Source: Oceanospirillaceae bacterium (GTDB lineage Bacteria; Pseudomonadota; Gammaproteobacteria; Pseudomonadales; Balneatricaceae). Taken from it: a stretch of DNA of 20,754 bases. Where the stretch lies: assembly GCA_023954795.1 (NCBI GenBank), contig JAGSHA010000014.1:1-20754 (forward strand), written 5' to 3'. Below the pieces are notes generated by a model. That model was given only the letters and a program-made list of their open reading frames with translations. It did not search any database and was not told the DNA's origin. Each line of letters begins with the position of its first letter. Position 1 is the stretch's first letter. A program made the position numbers and the translations under genes. Shown in pieces: positions 1-7,753 of the stretch.

Positions 1-24
1 CACAGTTGATCACGGTTGCACGGT

Positions 25-1230
25 ATGCAGAGACTTACTAACCGACAAATTGTCTTAGGTATTACCGGCGGTATTGCCGCCTATAAAAGCGCTGAGCTGA
101 CCCGAATACTCAAGGGTGCCGGTGCCGACGTTCGGGTGGTGATGACCCCCGCCGCGACCGAGTTTATTACTCCACTGACGTTACAAGCCTTGTCCGGCAA
201 TCCAGTACACCTGCACCTGCTCGATACGGAAGCTGAAGCGGGCATGGGCCATATTGAACTGGCGAAGTGGGCCGACCTGATTCTGATCGCCCCGGCGAGT
301 GCCGATTTTATGGCGCGCATGACCAGTGGCCACGGCAACGACCTGCTGACCACTTTGTGTCTGGCGACCGATGCACCGATCTGTCTGGCACCCGCCATGA
401 ATCAGGCCATGTGGCGCGATAGTACAACGCAGGAAAACGCACGTAAGCTGGAAGAGCGTGGTGTCAGCCTGTTTGGCCCTGCCAGCGGCGAACAAGCCTG
501 CGGTGATACCGGTCCGGGTCGGATGATGGAACCTCTGGAACTGGCGGAACGGGCAGCCGCATGTTTTGACCGCGGCCTGCTGACGGGCAAAACCGTCTTT
601 ATCACCGCCGGTCCAACCCGCGAACCCCTTGATCCGGTGCGTTATATCTCTAACCACAGCTCCGGCAAGATGGGGTATGCGTTAGCGGAAGCCGCACAAG
701 ATGCGGGCGCGACAGTCAAACTGATCAGTGGACCGGTCAACCTGCCGGCCCCTGAACGGATCGAACGTGTTTCAGTACAGTCTGCGGACGATATGCTGAC
801 TGCCTCTCTGTCGGGACTCGAGCAATGCGACATTTTTATCGCGGCAGCCGCCGTCGCTGATTACCGCCCGACAGCCATCTCTGAGCATAAGATTAAAAAA
901 GGCAGTGAAGAGATCATGGAACTGCATCTGGTGAAAAACCCGGACATCGTTGCGACCGTGGCAACCCATGACCACAAGCCTTTTACCGTTGGATTTGCCG
1001 CAGAAACTCAGGATGTACTGAGTTATGCACGTGGCAAACTGGAGCGCAAGAATCTGGATATGATCATCGCCAACGATGTATCCCGCAGCGATATCGGATT
1101 CAACAGCGATGAGAATGCCGTCACCGTCGTGACCCCGGAGTCCGAGCAAGATCTGCCACAGGCGTCCAAACGTCAGCTTGCCGGTCAGTTGATCGAAAAA
1201 ATCGCTCAGTCTTACCACCTGACACGATAA
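25..1230 (+). CDS. coaBC: Bifunctional CoaBC (phosphopantothenoylcysteine decarboxylase / phosphopantothenate-cysteine ligase)
   Basis: Cytosolic enzyme of coenzyme A synthesis: the C-terminal half ligates cysteine to 4'-phosphopantothenate using CTP, and the N-terminal half decarboxylates the product with FMN. Counting 401 residues from the ATG at 25, the CoaC half (about 5-180) shows the GGIAAYK flavin-binding start, catalytic His76 in GHIELAKWAD, the PAMNQAMW motif with Asn126, and the ASGEQACGD flap with Cys159. The CoaB half (about 187-401) shows TAGPTREPLDPVRYISN with Asn210, NHSSGKMG and Lys289 in HKIKKG. These match the positions known for the E. coli enzyme. A TTG at 16 is an alternative in-frame start and an in-frame stop lies at 7-9, so the gene is complete; I chose the ATG because it aligns with the usual N-terminus, although no strong ribosome site is visible for either. 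It leads a close group with dut and algC. Confidence 0.97.
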   Translation: MQRLTNRQIVLGITGGIAAYKSAELTRILKGAGADVRVVMTPAATEFITPLTLQALSGNPVHLHLLDTEAEAGMGHIELAKWADLILIAPASADFMARMTSGHGNDLLTTLCLATDAPICLAPAMNQAMWRDSTTQENARKLEERGVSLFGPASGEQACGDTGPGRMMEPLELAERAAACFDRGLLTGKTVFITAGPTREPLDPVRYISNHSSGKMGYALAEAAQDAGATVKLISGPVNLPAPERIERVSVQSADDMLTASLSGLEQCDIFIAAAAVADYRPTAISEHKIKKGSEEIMELHLVKNPDIVATVATHDHKPFTVGFAAETQDVLSYARGKLERKNLDMIIANDVSRSDIGFNSDENAVTVVTPESEQDLPQASKRQLAGQLIEKIAQSYHLTR

Positions 1231-1251
1231 CGAACGCCACGCTGAAGAACG

Positions 1252-1710
1252 ATGATGAAAAAGTTACAAGTCAAACTGCTGGACCCACGTATCGGCAACG
1301 AATTTCCACTGCCTGAATATGCGACACCGGGTTCAGCAGGTCTGGATCTGCGTGCCTGCCTCGATACCACCCTGACACTGGAACCGGGGCAGACCGAACT
1401 GATTCCAACCGGTCTGTCGATCCATATTGAAGACCCTAACCTGTGCGCGATGATTCTGCCGCGTTCAGGTCTGGGCCATAAGCACGGCATTGTGCTGGGT
1501 AATCTGGTGGGGCTGATCGATTCCGACTACCAGGGGCAACTGTTTGTCTCCTGCTGGAATCGGGGTCAGACCACCTTTGAAGTAAAACCGGGCGAACGGA
1601 TCGCCCAGCTGGTACTGGTACCTGTAGTACAGGCCGAATTTGAAGTTGTTGACGAATTTTCTGACAGCCACCGCGGTGAAGGCGGCTTCGGCTCCTCGGG
1701 TCGCCATTAA
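1252..1710 (+). CDS. dut: dUTP diphosphatase (dUTPase)
   Basis: Hydrolyses dUTP to dUMP and pyrophosphate, keeping uracil out of DNA and supplying dUMP for dTMP synthesis; the family is a homotrimer with shared active sites. All five trimeric dUTPase motifs are readable: SAGLDLRA, LPRSGLGHKHG, the GLIDSDYQG motif with the catalytic aspartate, the GERIAQLVLVPV segment, and the C-terminal RGEGGFGSSGRH arm that closes over the substrate. The length of 151-152 residues is normal. Two adjacent ATG codons (1252 and 1255) are both possible starts; a GAAG at about 1244 is closer to ideal spacing for the second. The gene begins 21 nt after coaBC and ends 25 nt before algC, so the three are probably co-transcribed. 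coaBC-dut adjacency is widespread in gammaproteobacteria. Confidence 0.97.
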   Translation: MMKKLQVKLLDPRIGNEFPLPEYATPGSAGLDLRACLDTTLTLEPGQTELIPTGLSIHIEDPNLCAMILPRSGLGHKHGIVLGNLVGLIDSDYQGQLFVSCWNRGQTTFEVKPGERIAQLVLVPVVQAEFEVVDEFSDSHRGEGGFGSSGRH

Positions 1711-1735
1711 TTATTTTTCAAAAGGACATTGCACC

Positions 1736-3124
1736 ATGCGTTACGAACTTAAGGATCTCGATCAGACCATCTTTCGTGCCTACGATATTCGCGGCATTGT
1801 TGGCACCGCGCTGACCGACGACACGGTGTACCATCTGGGTCGCGCATTTGCAGCACAGGCGCTGAGCCAGAACGTAAACACCATCAACGTCGCAGCCGAT
1901 GGTCGCCTCTCCAGTCCTCACCTGAAAACACTGCTGAGTCAGGGATTGATGGACGGTGGTTGTAACGTGATCGATAACGGCTACGTTCCAACCCCTCTGC
2001 TGTACTTTGCCGCCAATCACGACGACCAGTGCACCGGCGTTATGATCACCGGCAGTCACAACCCAAGTGACTACAACGGTTTTAAGATGATGATCGACGG
2101 TCACACCTTGTCCGGCGATGATATTCAGGTCCTGATGCAGCGCATCATCGCGCAGGATTATTCTGACGGCGCAGGCAGCCTGCGCGAGCAGGATGTGCGT
2201 CCACAGTATCTGGAACATGTGCTGTCCGACGTCAAACTGGCACGCCCGATGAAAGTCGTTGTGGATTGCGGCAATGGTATTCCGGGTGATATCGCACCGG
2301 GCCTGCTCGAAAAGCTGGGTTGTGACGTGACACCTTTGTATTGCGACGTTGACGGCACCTTCCCGAACCATCACCCCGATCCGGGTAAGCCGGCCAACCT
2401 GGTTGATGCCATCGCCAAGGTAAAAGAGATCGGTGCCGACCTGGGTCTGGCCTTCGACGGCGACGGCGACCGCGTGGGTGTGATTACTCCGACCGGAAAA
2501 ATCATCTACCCGGACCGTGTGATGATGCTGTTCGCTGAAGATATTCTGAGCCGCAACCCGGGCGCAGAGATCATCTTCGACGTGAAATGCTCCCGTCTGC
2601 TGGCGAACGTGATCCGTGAAGCCGGTGGTAAAGCCACTATGTGGAAGACCGGTCACTCGCTGATCAAAGGTAAGATGAAAGAAACCGGCGCACTGCTGGC
2701 CGGTGAAATGAGCGGGCACATCTTCTTTAAAGAACGCTGGTTCGGTTTTGACGATGGCCTGTACAGCGCTGTTCGCCTGCTGGAAATCCTGTCCAATCGC
2801 ACTGAAGATGCTGATGCGCTGTTCGACGCTTACCCTGAAGATGTGAGCACTCCGGAACTGAACATAGACGTGACTGATGAAGGTAAGTTCAGCATCATCG
2901 AAGGCCTGCAAGCGCTGGAATTCGAAGGCGGTGACGCCAACCGCATCGACGGCGTGCGCGTTGACTACGCAGACGGCTGGGGCCTGATTCGCGCATCCAA
3001 CACCACACCAGTACTGGTGCTGCGTTTTGAAGCGGAGTCTGAAACTGCACTGGAACGTATCCGTTCCGAGTTCCAGCAACGCCTGACTCAGGTTGATCCG
3101 TCTCTGACGATCCCTGAAGCCTGA
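1736..3124 (+). CDS. algC: Phosphomannomutase/phosphoglucomutase (AlgC type)
   Basis: Interconverts hexose 6- and 1-phosphates (mannose and glucose), feeding GDP-mannose, LPS-core and exopolysaccharide precursors. The 462-residue product has the alpha-D-phosphohexomutase signatures in order: the phosphoserine loop TGSHNP with Ser107, the magnesium loop DGDGDR (Asp241, 243, 245), the sugar-specificity loop GEMSGH (323-328) and the phosphate-binding RASNTTP (419-425). Positions are one less than in Pseudomonas AlgC, as expected for an ortholog. The ATG at 1736 has AAAAGGA about 10 nt upstream. An in-frame ATG at 1640 lies inside dut and would add 32 residues not seen in the family, so I reject it. 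The strong terminator beginning 10 nt after the stop marks this as the last gene of the coaBC group. Its product could serve LPS as well as exopolysaccharide; no alginate genes are visible here. Confidence 0.95.
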   Translation: MRYELKDLDQTIFRAYDIRGIVGTALTDDTVYHLGRAFAAQALSQNVNTINVAADGRLSSPHLKTLLSQGLMDGGCNVIDNGYVPTPLLYFAANHDDQCTGVMITGSHNPSDYNGFKMMIDGHTLSGDDIQVLMQRIIAQDYSDGAGSLREQDVRPQYLEHVLSDVKLARPMKVVVDCGNGIPGDIAPGLLEKLGCDVTPLYCDVDGTFPNHHPDPGKPANLVDAIAKVKEIGADLGLAFDGDGDRVGVITPTGKIIYPDRVMMLFAEDILSRNPGAEIIFDVKCSRLLANVIREAGGKATMWKTGHSLIKGKMKETGALLAGEMSGHIFFKERWFGFDDGLYSAVRLLEILSNRTEDADALFDAYPEDVSTPELNIDVTDEGKFSIIEGLQALEFEGGDANRIDGVRVDYADGWGLIRASNTTPVLVLRFEAESETALERIRSEFQQRLTQVDPSLTIPEA

Positions 3125-3133
3125 TCTTTTAAG

Positions 3134-3169
3134 AAACACCCGGTATCACATCGATGCCGGGTGTTTTTT
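3134..3169 (+). terminator. Intrinsic terminator after algC
   Basis: The arms 3134-3147 and 3153-3166 pair over about 14 positions, including the GC core CACCCGG with CCGGGTG, around a 5-nt loop. A run of T (3164-3169) follows on the + strand. It sits 10 nt after the algC stop and separates the coaBC-dut-algC group from argB. Confidence 0.9.
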
Positions 3170-3229
3170 CGCACTGTTTCTGTAGCAGGTCTGTTCATCA
3201 GGTCTATGCAGTAGAAAGGATAATAAAAA

Positions 3230-4132
3230 ATGCCTCTTACTCGTAAAGAAGCCATGACCACCGCTGAGGTGCTCAGCGAAGCAATGCCTTACATCCAGCG
3301 TTTTGTTGGAAAAACCATCGTCATCAAATACGGTGGCAACGCCATGACCGACGAGAAGCTAAAAAACAGCTTCGCCCGCGATATCGTCATGATGAAGCTG
3401 ATCGGCATTAACCCGATTGTTGTCCACGGTGGCGGCCCGCAGATCGGTAGTCTGTTGGAAAAGCTGAATATCGAATCCCACTTCATCAACGGTATGCGTG
3501 TCACTGACTCAAAAACCATGGACGTGGTTGAGATGGTACTCGGCGGTATGGTGAATAAAGAGATCGTTGGCCTGATCAATGCCAACGGCGGTAGCGCCAT
3601 CGGCCTGACCGGTAAAGACGGTCAGCTGCTGCGTGCCCGCAAGCTCAAAGTGAAGCACAAAACACCCGAGATGGAAGCCCCCGAAATTATCGATATCGGT
3701 CACGTGGGTGAAGTTGCACATGTTAACGTTAAAGTACTGGATATGCTGGCACAGTCAGACATTATTCCGGTCATCGCACCGATTGGTGTGGACGAAAACG
3801 GCGACTCCTACAACATCAATGCGGATCTGGTTGCAGGTAAAGTTGCTGAAGTGCTGCAGGCCGAAAAGCTGATTCTGCTGACCAATATTGAAGGCCTGCT
3901 GGACAAAGACGGTAACGTTCTGACCGGTATGACCACCAAACAGGTGGATGAGCTGATCGAAGATGGCACCATCTACGGCGGCATGCTGCCGAAGATCGAT
4001 TGTGCACTGGGCGCGGTCAAATCAGGCGTGACCAGCTCACACATCATTGACGGTCGCGTCGCGCATTCCTGCTTGTTGGAGATCTTTACCGATGAAGGTG
4101 TCGGTACTCTGATCACCAACCGCTCACACTAA
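3230..4132 (+). CDS. argB: Acetylglutamate kinase
   Basis: Phosphorylates N-acetyl-L-glutamate with ATP, the second step of arginine synthesis. The 300-residue product is an amino-acid kinase with KYGGNAM (33-39, Lys33), HGGGPQIG (66-73), SAIGLTGKD, NINADLVAG (195-203), LTNIEGLLD and MLPK (252-255). A helix of about 25 residues precedes the first kinase strand. In the Pseudomonas and Thermotoga enzymes the equivalent helix interlaces dimers into a hexamer and is needed for feedback inhibition by arginine; the E. coli enzyme lacks it. I infer that this enzyme is arginine-sensitive. The ATG at 3230 has a GAAAGGA about 10 nt upstream; a second ATG at 3254 would cut into the helix. It stands 60 nt after the algC terminator with no convincing promoter hexamers, and is followed 10 nt later by slmA. 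Confidence 0.97.
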   Translation: MPLTRKEAMTTAEVLSEAMPYIQRFVGKTIVIKYGGNAMTDEKLKNSFARDIVMMKLIGINPIVVHGGGPQIGSLLEKLNIESHFINGMRVTDSKTMDVVEMVLGGMVNKEIVGLINANGGSAIGLTGKDGQLLRARKLKVKHKTPEMEAPEIIDIGHVGEVAHVNVKVLDMLAQSDIIPVIAPIGVDENGDSYNINADLVAGKVAEVLQAEKLILLTNIEGLLDKDGNVLTGMTTKQVDELIEDGTIYGGMLPKIDCALGAVKSGVTSSHIIDGRVAHSCLLEIFTDEGVGTLITNRSH

Positions 4133-4142
4133 GGGCGCTGAA

Positions 4143-4748
4143 ATGGCAGTAAAAGAAGCGCCTAAAGTGTCCCGATACGAGCAGATCCTGCAGGCTTTGG
4201 CCCAGATGCTGGAGGTGAATCCGGGTGCCCGGATCACCACCGCGGCACTGGCGAAAGAGGTCGGCGTATCCGAAGCCGCGCTGTATCGTCACTTTCCCAG
4301 CAAAGCACGGATGTTTGAAGGCCTGATCGGTTTTATCGAAGATACCATCTTCAGCCGGGTGAACATGATCATTGCATCGGATGCCGACGGCATCCGGCAG
4401 TGTGAACAGATCCTCACGCTGCTGCTGGCTTTCGTACAGAAAAACCCGGGCATGGCGCGGATTCTGACCGGTGATGCACTGGCCGGAGAAACAGACCGCC
4501 TGCGCACACGGGTGAATCAGTTCTTTGAACGACTAGAAACCCAGATCAAGCAGATCCTGCGCGAAGCTGAAGCCCGTGAAGGCCTGCGCACGCAAACCAC
4601 TGCAGGGGCTTGCGCTAACCTGATGCTGGCCACTGCAGAAGGCCGTATCCGTCAGTTCGTGCGCAGCGAGTTCAAACGCAGCCCAATCGAACAGTGGGAT
4701 GATCAATGGCCGCGTCTTGCTGCAGCGGTATTTCGCCCGGCAGCCTGA
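4143..4748 (+). CDS. slmA: Nucleoid occlusion factor SlmA (TetR family)
   Basis: DNA-binding division regulator. In E. coli, SlmA bound to chromosomal sites antagonises FtsZ polymers and blocks septation over the nucleoid. The 201-residue product has a TetR-type N-terminal helix-turn-helix (about 31-50, ITTAALAKEVGVSEAALYRH followed by FPSK), then the helical ligand/dimer domain. Segments NPGMARILTGDALAGETDRL and FVRSEFK match the SlmA subfamily rather than generic TetR repressors, as does the location near dut/coaBC. The start has AAGGG just upstream and lies 10 nt after argB, so the two are probably co-transcribed. I did not find an obvious SlmA binding palindrome in the flanking DNA. Confidence 0.93.
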   Translation: MAVKEAPKVSRYEQILQALAQMLEVNPGARITTAALAKEVGVSEAALYRHFPSKARMFEGLIGFIEDTIFSRVNMIIASDADGIRQCEQILTLLLAFVQKNPGMARILTGDALAGETDRLRTRVNQFFERLETQIKQILREAEAREGLRTQTTAGACANLMLATAEGRIRQFVRSEFKRSPIEQWDDQWPRLAAAVFRPAA

Positions 4749-4755
4749 TCCGCCT

Positions 4756-4779
4756 GGGAGGCGCCTCGCCTCCCTCTTT
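4756..4779 (+). terminator. Probable terminator after slmA
   Basis: A perfect 8-bp GC-rich stem (4756-4763 with 4767-4774) closes a 3-nt loop and is followed by TCTTTC. The stem is strong but the T-tract is short and interrupted, so termination may be partial, allowing some read-through into the permease gene 45 nt further on. Confidence 0.6.
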
Positions 4780-4823
4780 CACCTCACTTCCACTAATCCT
4801 TCCTGATACCCATCGGATTTTTC

Positions 4824-5600
4824 ATGGATCTGTTACTGGAACAGCTGATGCTGTTTGTCCTTTCCCTTTTCGCCAACGGCTTATCCGCGATGGCGGGTGG
4901 CGGTGCAGGTCTGCTTCAGCTGCCTGTGCTGCTGTTTTTGGGTCTGAGTTTTCCGGTGGCACTCGCAACGCATAAAATCGCCAGTGTCGCGCTGGGAGTG
5001 GGCGCGACCCTACGTCATATGCGCGAAGGCTCGCTGGATTATCACTTTTGTGCCTACATTCTGGCGTGGGGCCTACCGGGTGTCATCTTAGGTGCGTATG
5101 TCATTCTCCAGCTCCCTGAAGCCTGGACCATTTTGGCACTGGGTATTCTGACCTCGGGCCTTGGGCTGTATTCTTTTACGAAAAAAGAGCTGGGGATGAA
5201 TTACGCGCCCCGTCATCGGGAAGGTAAAGGCCTGCTGATCGGCGGTATCGTGCTATTTATGATCGGCTTTCTGAATGGCTCGCTGACATCGGGTACCGGC
5301 CTTTTTGTGACCTTGTGGCTGGTGTTCTGGTTTGGCTTCGACTACAAACGCGCCGTCACTTACGTGCTGATTCTGGTGGGATTGTTCTGGAACTCGTCTG
5401 GCGCGGTCACTGTCGCGCTGCAACAGCCACCCCAGTGGGAATGGCTGCCCGCATTGTTGATCGGTGCAATTATTGGATCCTATACCGGAGCGCATCTGGC
5501 GATCAGCCGCGGTAACAAACTGGTCAAACGGGCCTTCGAAACCCTAACCGTTATGGTGGGTATCAAACTAATCGGTGACGGTCTCGCGTTGCTGTTCTGA
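4824..5600 (+). CDS. TSUP-family (TauE/SafE, DUF81) membrane permease
   Basis: Integral inner-membrane protein of 258 residues with about seven to eight hydrophobic segments spread along its length. It carries the small-residue repeat typical of the TauE/SafE family: an N-terminal half with NGLSAMAGGGAGLLQLPVLL and a second half with IGFLNGSLTSGTGLFVTLWL. Members are proposed transporters of sulfonates, sulfite, sulfoacetate or other organic anions, but the substrate cannot be read from sequence, and no sulfur-metabolism genes lie nearby. The ATG at 4824 has a weak CGGA about 9 nt upstream. The gene may depend on read-through from slmA, since I see no clear promoter in the 75-nt gap. Its last 33 nt overlap the 3' end of the convergent yibQ gene. 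Confidence 0.88.
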   Translation: MDLLLEQLMLFVLSLFANGLSAMAGGGAGLLQLPVLLFLGLSFPVALATHKIASVALGVGATLRHMREGSLDYHFCAYILAWGLPGVILGAYVILQLPEAWTILALGILTSGLGLYSFTKKELGMNYAPRHREGKGLLIGGIVLFMIGFLNGSLTSGTGLFVTLWLVFWFGFDYKRAVTYVLILVGLFWNSSGAVTVALQQPPQWEWLPALLIGAIIGSYTGAHLAISRGNKLVKRAFETLTVMVGIKLIGDGLALLF

Positions 5601-6413
5601 GATCAATGGAGATGCCTCGGCGAGCTGCAAGCGATGCCGGGCACTGCGGGTCAGTTCGCGTTTAACCTCTGGCAGAATAATCGCTGACGCCGGTACCAGA
5701 CGGACACCCAGTTTTCTCAAGTCCGGCAGTATGCGTGCCAGATAAGCCGATGTTTCCGGGTATGGATGCCCGATGACCACAACAAAACCAAATGTGTTGG
5801 CAATATTCAGCGCCCGCTGAAACTGCCCGTGAATAAACGCTTCGTTGCTCTGATGATCCAGAAAGACATGACGCTTCAGGTAAGGCACCTGATTCTCACG
5901 GGCCTTTTTCCATCCGACCGACTTGATCGTCGTGAGGCTGTCGATAAAGTAGAGATTCCGCGCTTTGAGTGTATCCATCACCCACTGCATTGGCCCATCC
6001 ATAGTGGTCAACAAACTCCCCATATGGTTGTTGACGCCACTGACGTGCGGCGTGGCATCCAACGCCTGATTCAAGCCCGACATCATCGATTCGCGCGCCA
6101 TCTCAGGCGTTAACGCCCCCGGGCCCAGTGCTTTTGCCGCAGTATTTGCCATTGGCACATGCAACATCACTTCACGACCGCTTTCGTGCGCATCAACTGC
6201 AAATTTCTTAGCGTAAGGGGTATACGGCAGAATGGAGTACGTTACCGCGCCGGGTAAAGCCAGTGCCGCTTCACCCCGCTTCAGGTTATAGCCCATATCA
6301 TCAATGATCAGCACCATCCGTGGTTCAAAGGATTGCTCCGCATGAAGCAACCCGGACAATGTGCTGAGCAGCAGCATCAGGCTGAGTTTTTGACTCAGCT
6401 TATGAGTCCACAT
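5568..6413 (-). CDS. yibQ: Divergent polysaccharide deacetylase family protein (YibQ-like), exported
   Basis: Exported protein of 281 residues with a signal peptide (hydrophobic LSLMLLLSTLSGLLHA, cleavage probably after residue 25). The mature part shows family landmarks: VLIIDDMGYN (Asp38, Asp39), SILPYTPYA, MLHVPM (His85), VNNHMGS (128-133), FIDSLTT and IGHPYPET. These give a carbohydrate-esterase-4-like fold with conserved Asp and His residues, but the YibQ group is divergent and its activity is not established; a peptidoglycan or glycan substrate is inference. The ATG at 6413 gives a normal signal peptide; a TTG at 6416 is immediately upstream and has slightly better spacing to the AGGA at about 6427. 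It follows ctpA by a few nucleotides, consistent with co-transcription and coupled translation, and is last in the gpmI-envC-ctpA group. Its 3' end overlaps the convergent TSUP gene by 33 nt. Confidence 0.9.
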   Translation of the reverse strand: MWTHKLSQKLSLMLLLSTLSGLLHAEQSFEPRMVLIIDDMGYNLKRGEAALALPGAVTYSILPYTPYAKKFAVDAHESGREVMLHVPMANTAAKALGPGALTPEMARESMMSGLNQALDATPHVSGVNNHMGSLLTTMDGPMQWVMDTLKARNLYFIDSLTTIKSVGWKKARENQVPYLKRHVFLDHQSNEAFIHGQFQRALNIANTFGFVVVIGHPYPETSAYLARILPDLRKLGVRLVPASAIILPEVKRELTRSARHRLQLAEASPLISEQQRETVTD

Positions 6414-6418
6414 CAATG

Positions 6419-7726
6419 TTATTTTTCCTGCAACTTAACAATCGATAAGGCTTTTAATAGCGCAACCGCTTCGAACAACTGGAAATCTTCACGTAACAGC
6501 TCTCTTTCCTCTGCACGTTTATCCATGCTGTCTTTGTCGGCCTGACCATTCTCCAAATGTCCGCTAAGGTCACGCTCTTTCAGGTGAGACCCACCGTTAC
6601 CCAATGGCTTTAATTCTGCATTCCCGACTTCGATATCCGGTTCAATTCCCTGCGCCTGAATAGAACGGCCATTCGGCGTAAAGTAACGTGCGGTGGTCAG
6701 CTTAATCGCCCGATCTTTCGCCAATGGCAGTATGGTTTGCACCGAGCCTTTACCAAAGCTATCGGTCCCCATAATCACTGCACGTTTTTGATCCTGCAGC
6801 GCTCCCGCCACAATCTCAGAGGCAGATGCTGAGCCGCCATTGATCAGAACCACCAGCGGCAGCTCTGGGAGTGCAGTCTGGCTATTTGCTTCAAACAGCT
6901 GATCGGAGTTCGGCAAACGACCTTCGGTATACACGATGGTACCCTGTGTCAGGAATGCATTACCCACATCCACCGCGGCCTGCAACACGCCACCCGGATT
7001 GTTACGCAGATCCAACACTAAACCGTTAAGGTTGCCTTCTGCCCGCAGCTTCTCTAACTGTCTCACCAGCTCTTTGCCGGTGTTGACCTGAAACTGAGTG
7101 ATACGGATATAGCCATAGCCGGGTTCGATAATCCGACTTTTCACACTGGCAACATGAATGATGTCACGGACGACGGTGATCTCGATCGGCGTATCCCGCC
7201 CCTCGCGCAAGACGGTCAGTACGATTGGCTCGCCCGGTTCACCACGCATGTGATTGATCGCTTCTTCCAGTGACATACTGGCCACCGGTTTATCATCCAG
7301 CTGCGTAATCAGATCGCCTGCTTTTACACCCGCCCGCTCAGCCGGCGTATCGTCAATCGGGGTAATCACACGGATATAAGGCTCTTCCATGCCCACTTCG
7401 ATTCCCAAACCACCAAATTCGCCACTGGTGTGTACCTGCAGGGCTTCAAACTCGTCCTTATCCATATAATTGGAGTGAGGATCGAGACCCGCCAACATAC
7501 CGCGAACGGCATCCTGGAGTAGCTTGGCATCATCCACCGGTTCAACGTAAGCATTTTTGATGCGTTCGTACACTTCAGCAAAGAGGCGAAGCTCTTCCAA
7601 TGGAAGCTGCTTAGTGGCTTCATCAGGTACCGCGGTTGTTTCAGCCGCTGCAGTAAAGGCAACACCACACAGAGATACCATCACCAGTGAACGCAGCGCG
7701 CGCTGCACTGTTTTATGCAGATTCAT
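6419..7726 (-). CDS. ctpA: Carboxyl-terminal processing protease (S41 family, CtpA)
   Basis: Periplasmic serine protease of 435 residues. A signal peptide ends near FTAAA-ET (about residue 28). A helical N-terminal region is followed by a PDZ domain (about 100-185, with EFGGLGIEVG and the AGVKAGDLI loop), then the S41 protease domain. The catalytic residues are readable: Ser301 in NGGSASASEI, Lys326 in FGKGSVQ and Gln330, one less than in Pseudomonas aeruginosa CtpA. RNNPGG (241-246) is the usual S41 core motif. In Pseudomonas, CtpA with the lipoprotein LbcA degrades peptidoglycan cross-link hydrolases; a similar role here is inference. The ATG at 7726 has AAGGAA 6 nt upstream. It lies 27 nt after envC and 2-5 nt before yibQ, suggesting a single transcript for envelope remodelling. 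A charged tail (after about 375) precedes a final helix. Confidence 0.96.
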   Translation of the reverse strand: MNLHKTVQRALRSLVMVSLCGVAFTAAAETTAVPDEATKQLPLEELRLFAEVYERIKNAYVEPVDDAKLLQDAVRGMLAGLDPHSNYMDKDEFEALQVHTSGEFGGLGIEVGMEEPYIRVITPIDDTPAERAGVKAGDLITQLDDKPVASMSLEEAINHMRGEPGEPIVLTVLREGRDTPIEITVVRDIIHVASVKSRIIEPGYGYIRITQFQVNTGKELVRQLEKLRAEGNLNGLVLDLRNNPGGVLQAAVDVGNAFLTQGTIVYTEGRLPNSDQLFEANSQTALPELPLVVLINGGSASASEIVAGALQDQKRAVIMGTDSFGKGSVQTILPLAKDRAIKLTTARYFTPNGRSIQAQGIEPDIEVGNAELKPLGNGGSHLKERDLSGHLENGQADKDSMDKRAEERELLREDFQLFEAVALLKALSIVKLQEK

Positions 7727-7753
7727 AGTTTGTTCCTTATAGTCCAGAAGCGG

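Noticed and set aside
1640..1735. 32-codon upstream extension of algC inside dut
   Set aside because: The ATG at 1736 has a good ribosome site and gives the family N-terminus; the extension only reads dut in another frame.
1718..3139. 473-codon open frame on the minus strand across algC
   Set aside because: It lies wholly antisense to a gene with all family motifs, its translation is rich in Gln, His and Val in the pattern of a codon-bias shadow, and no domain is recognisable.
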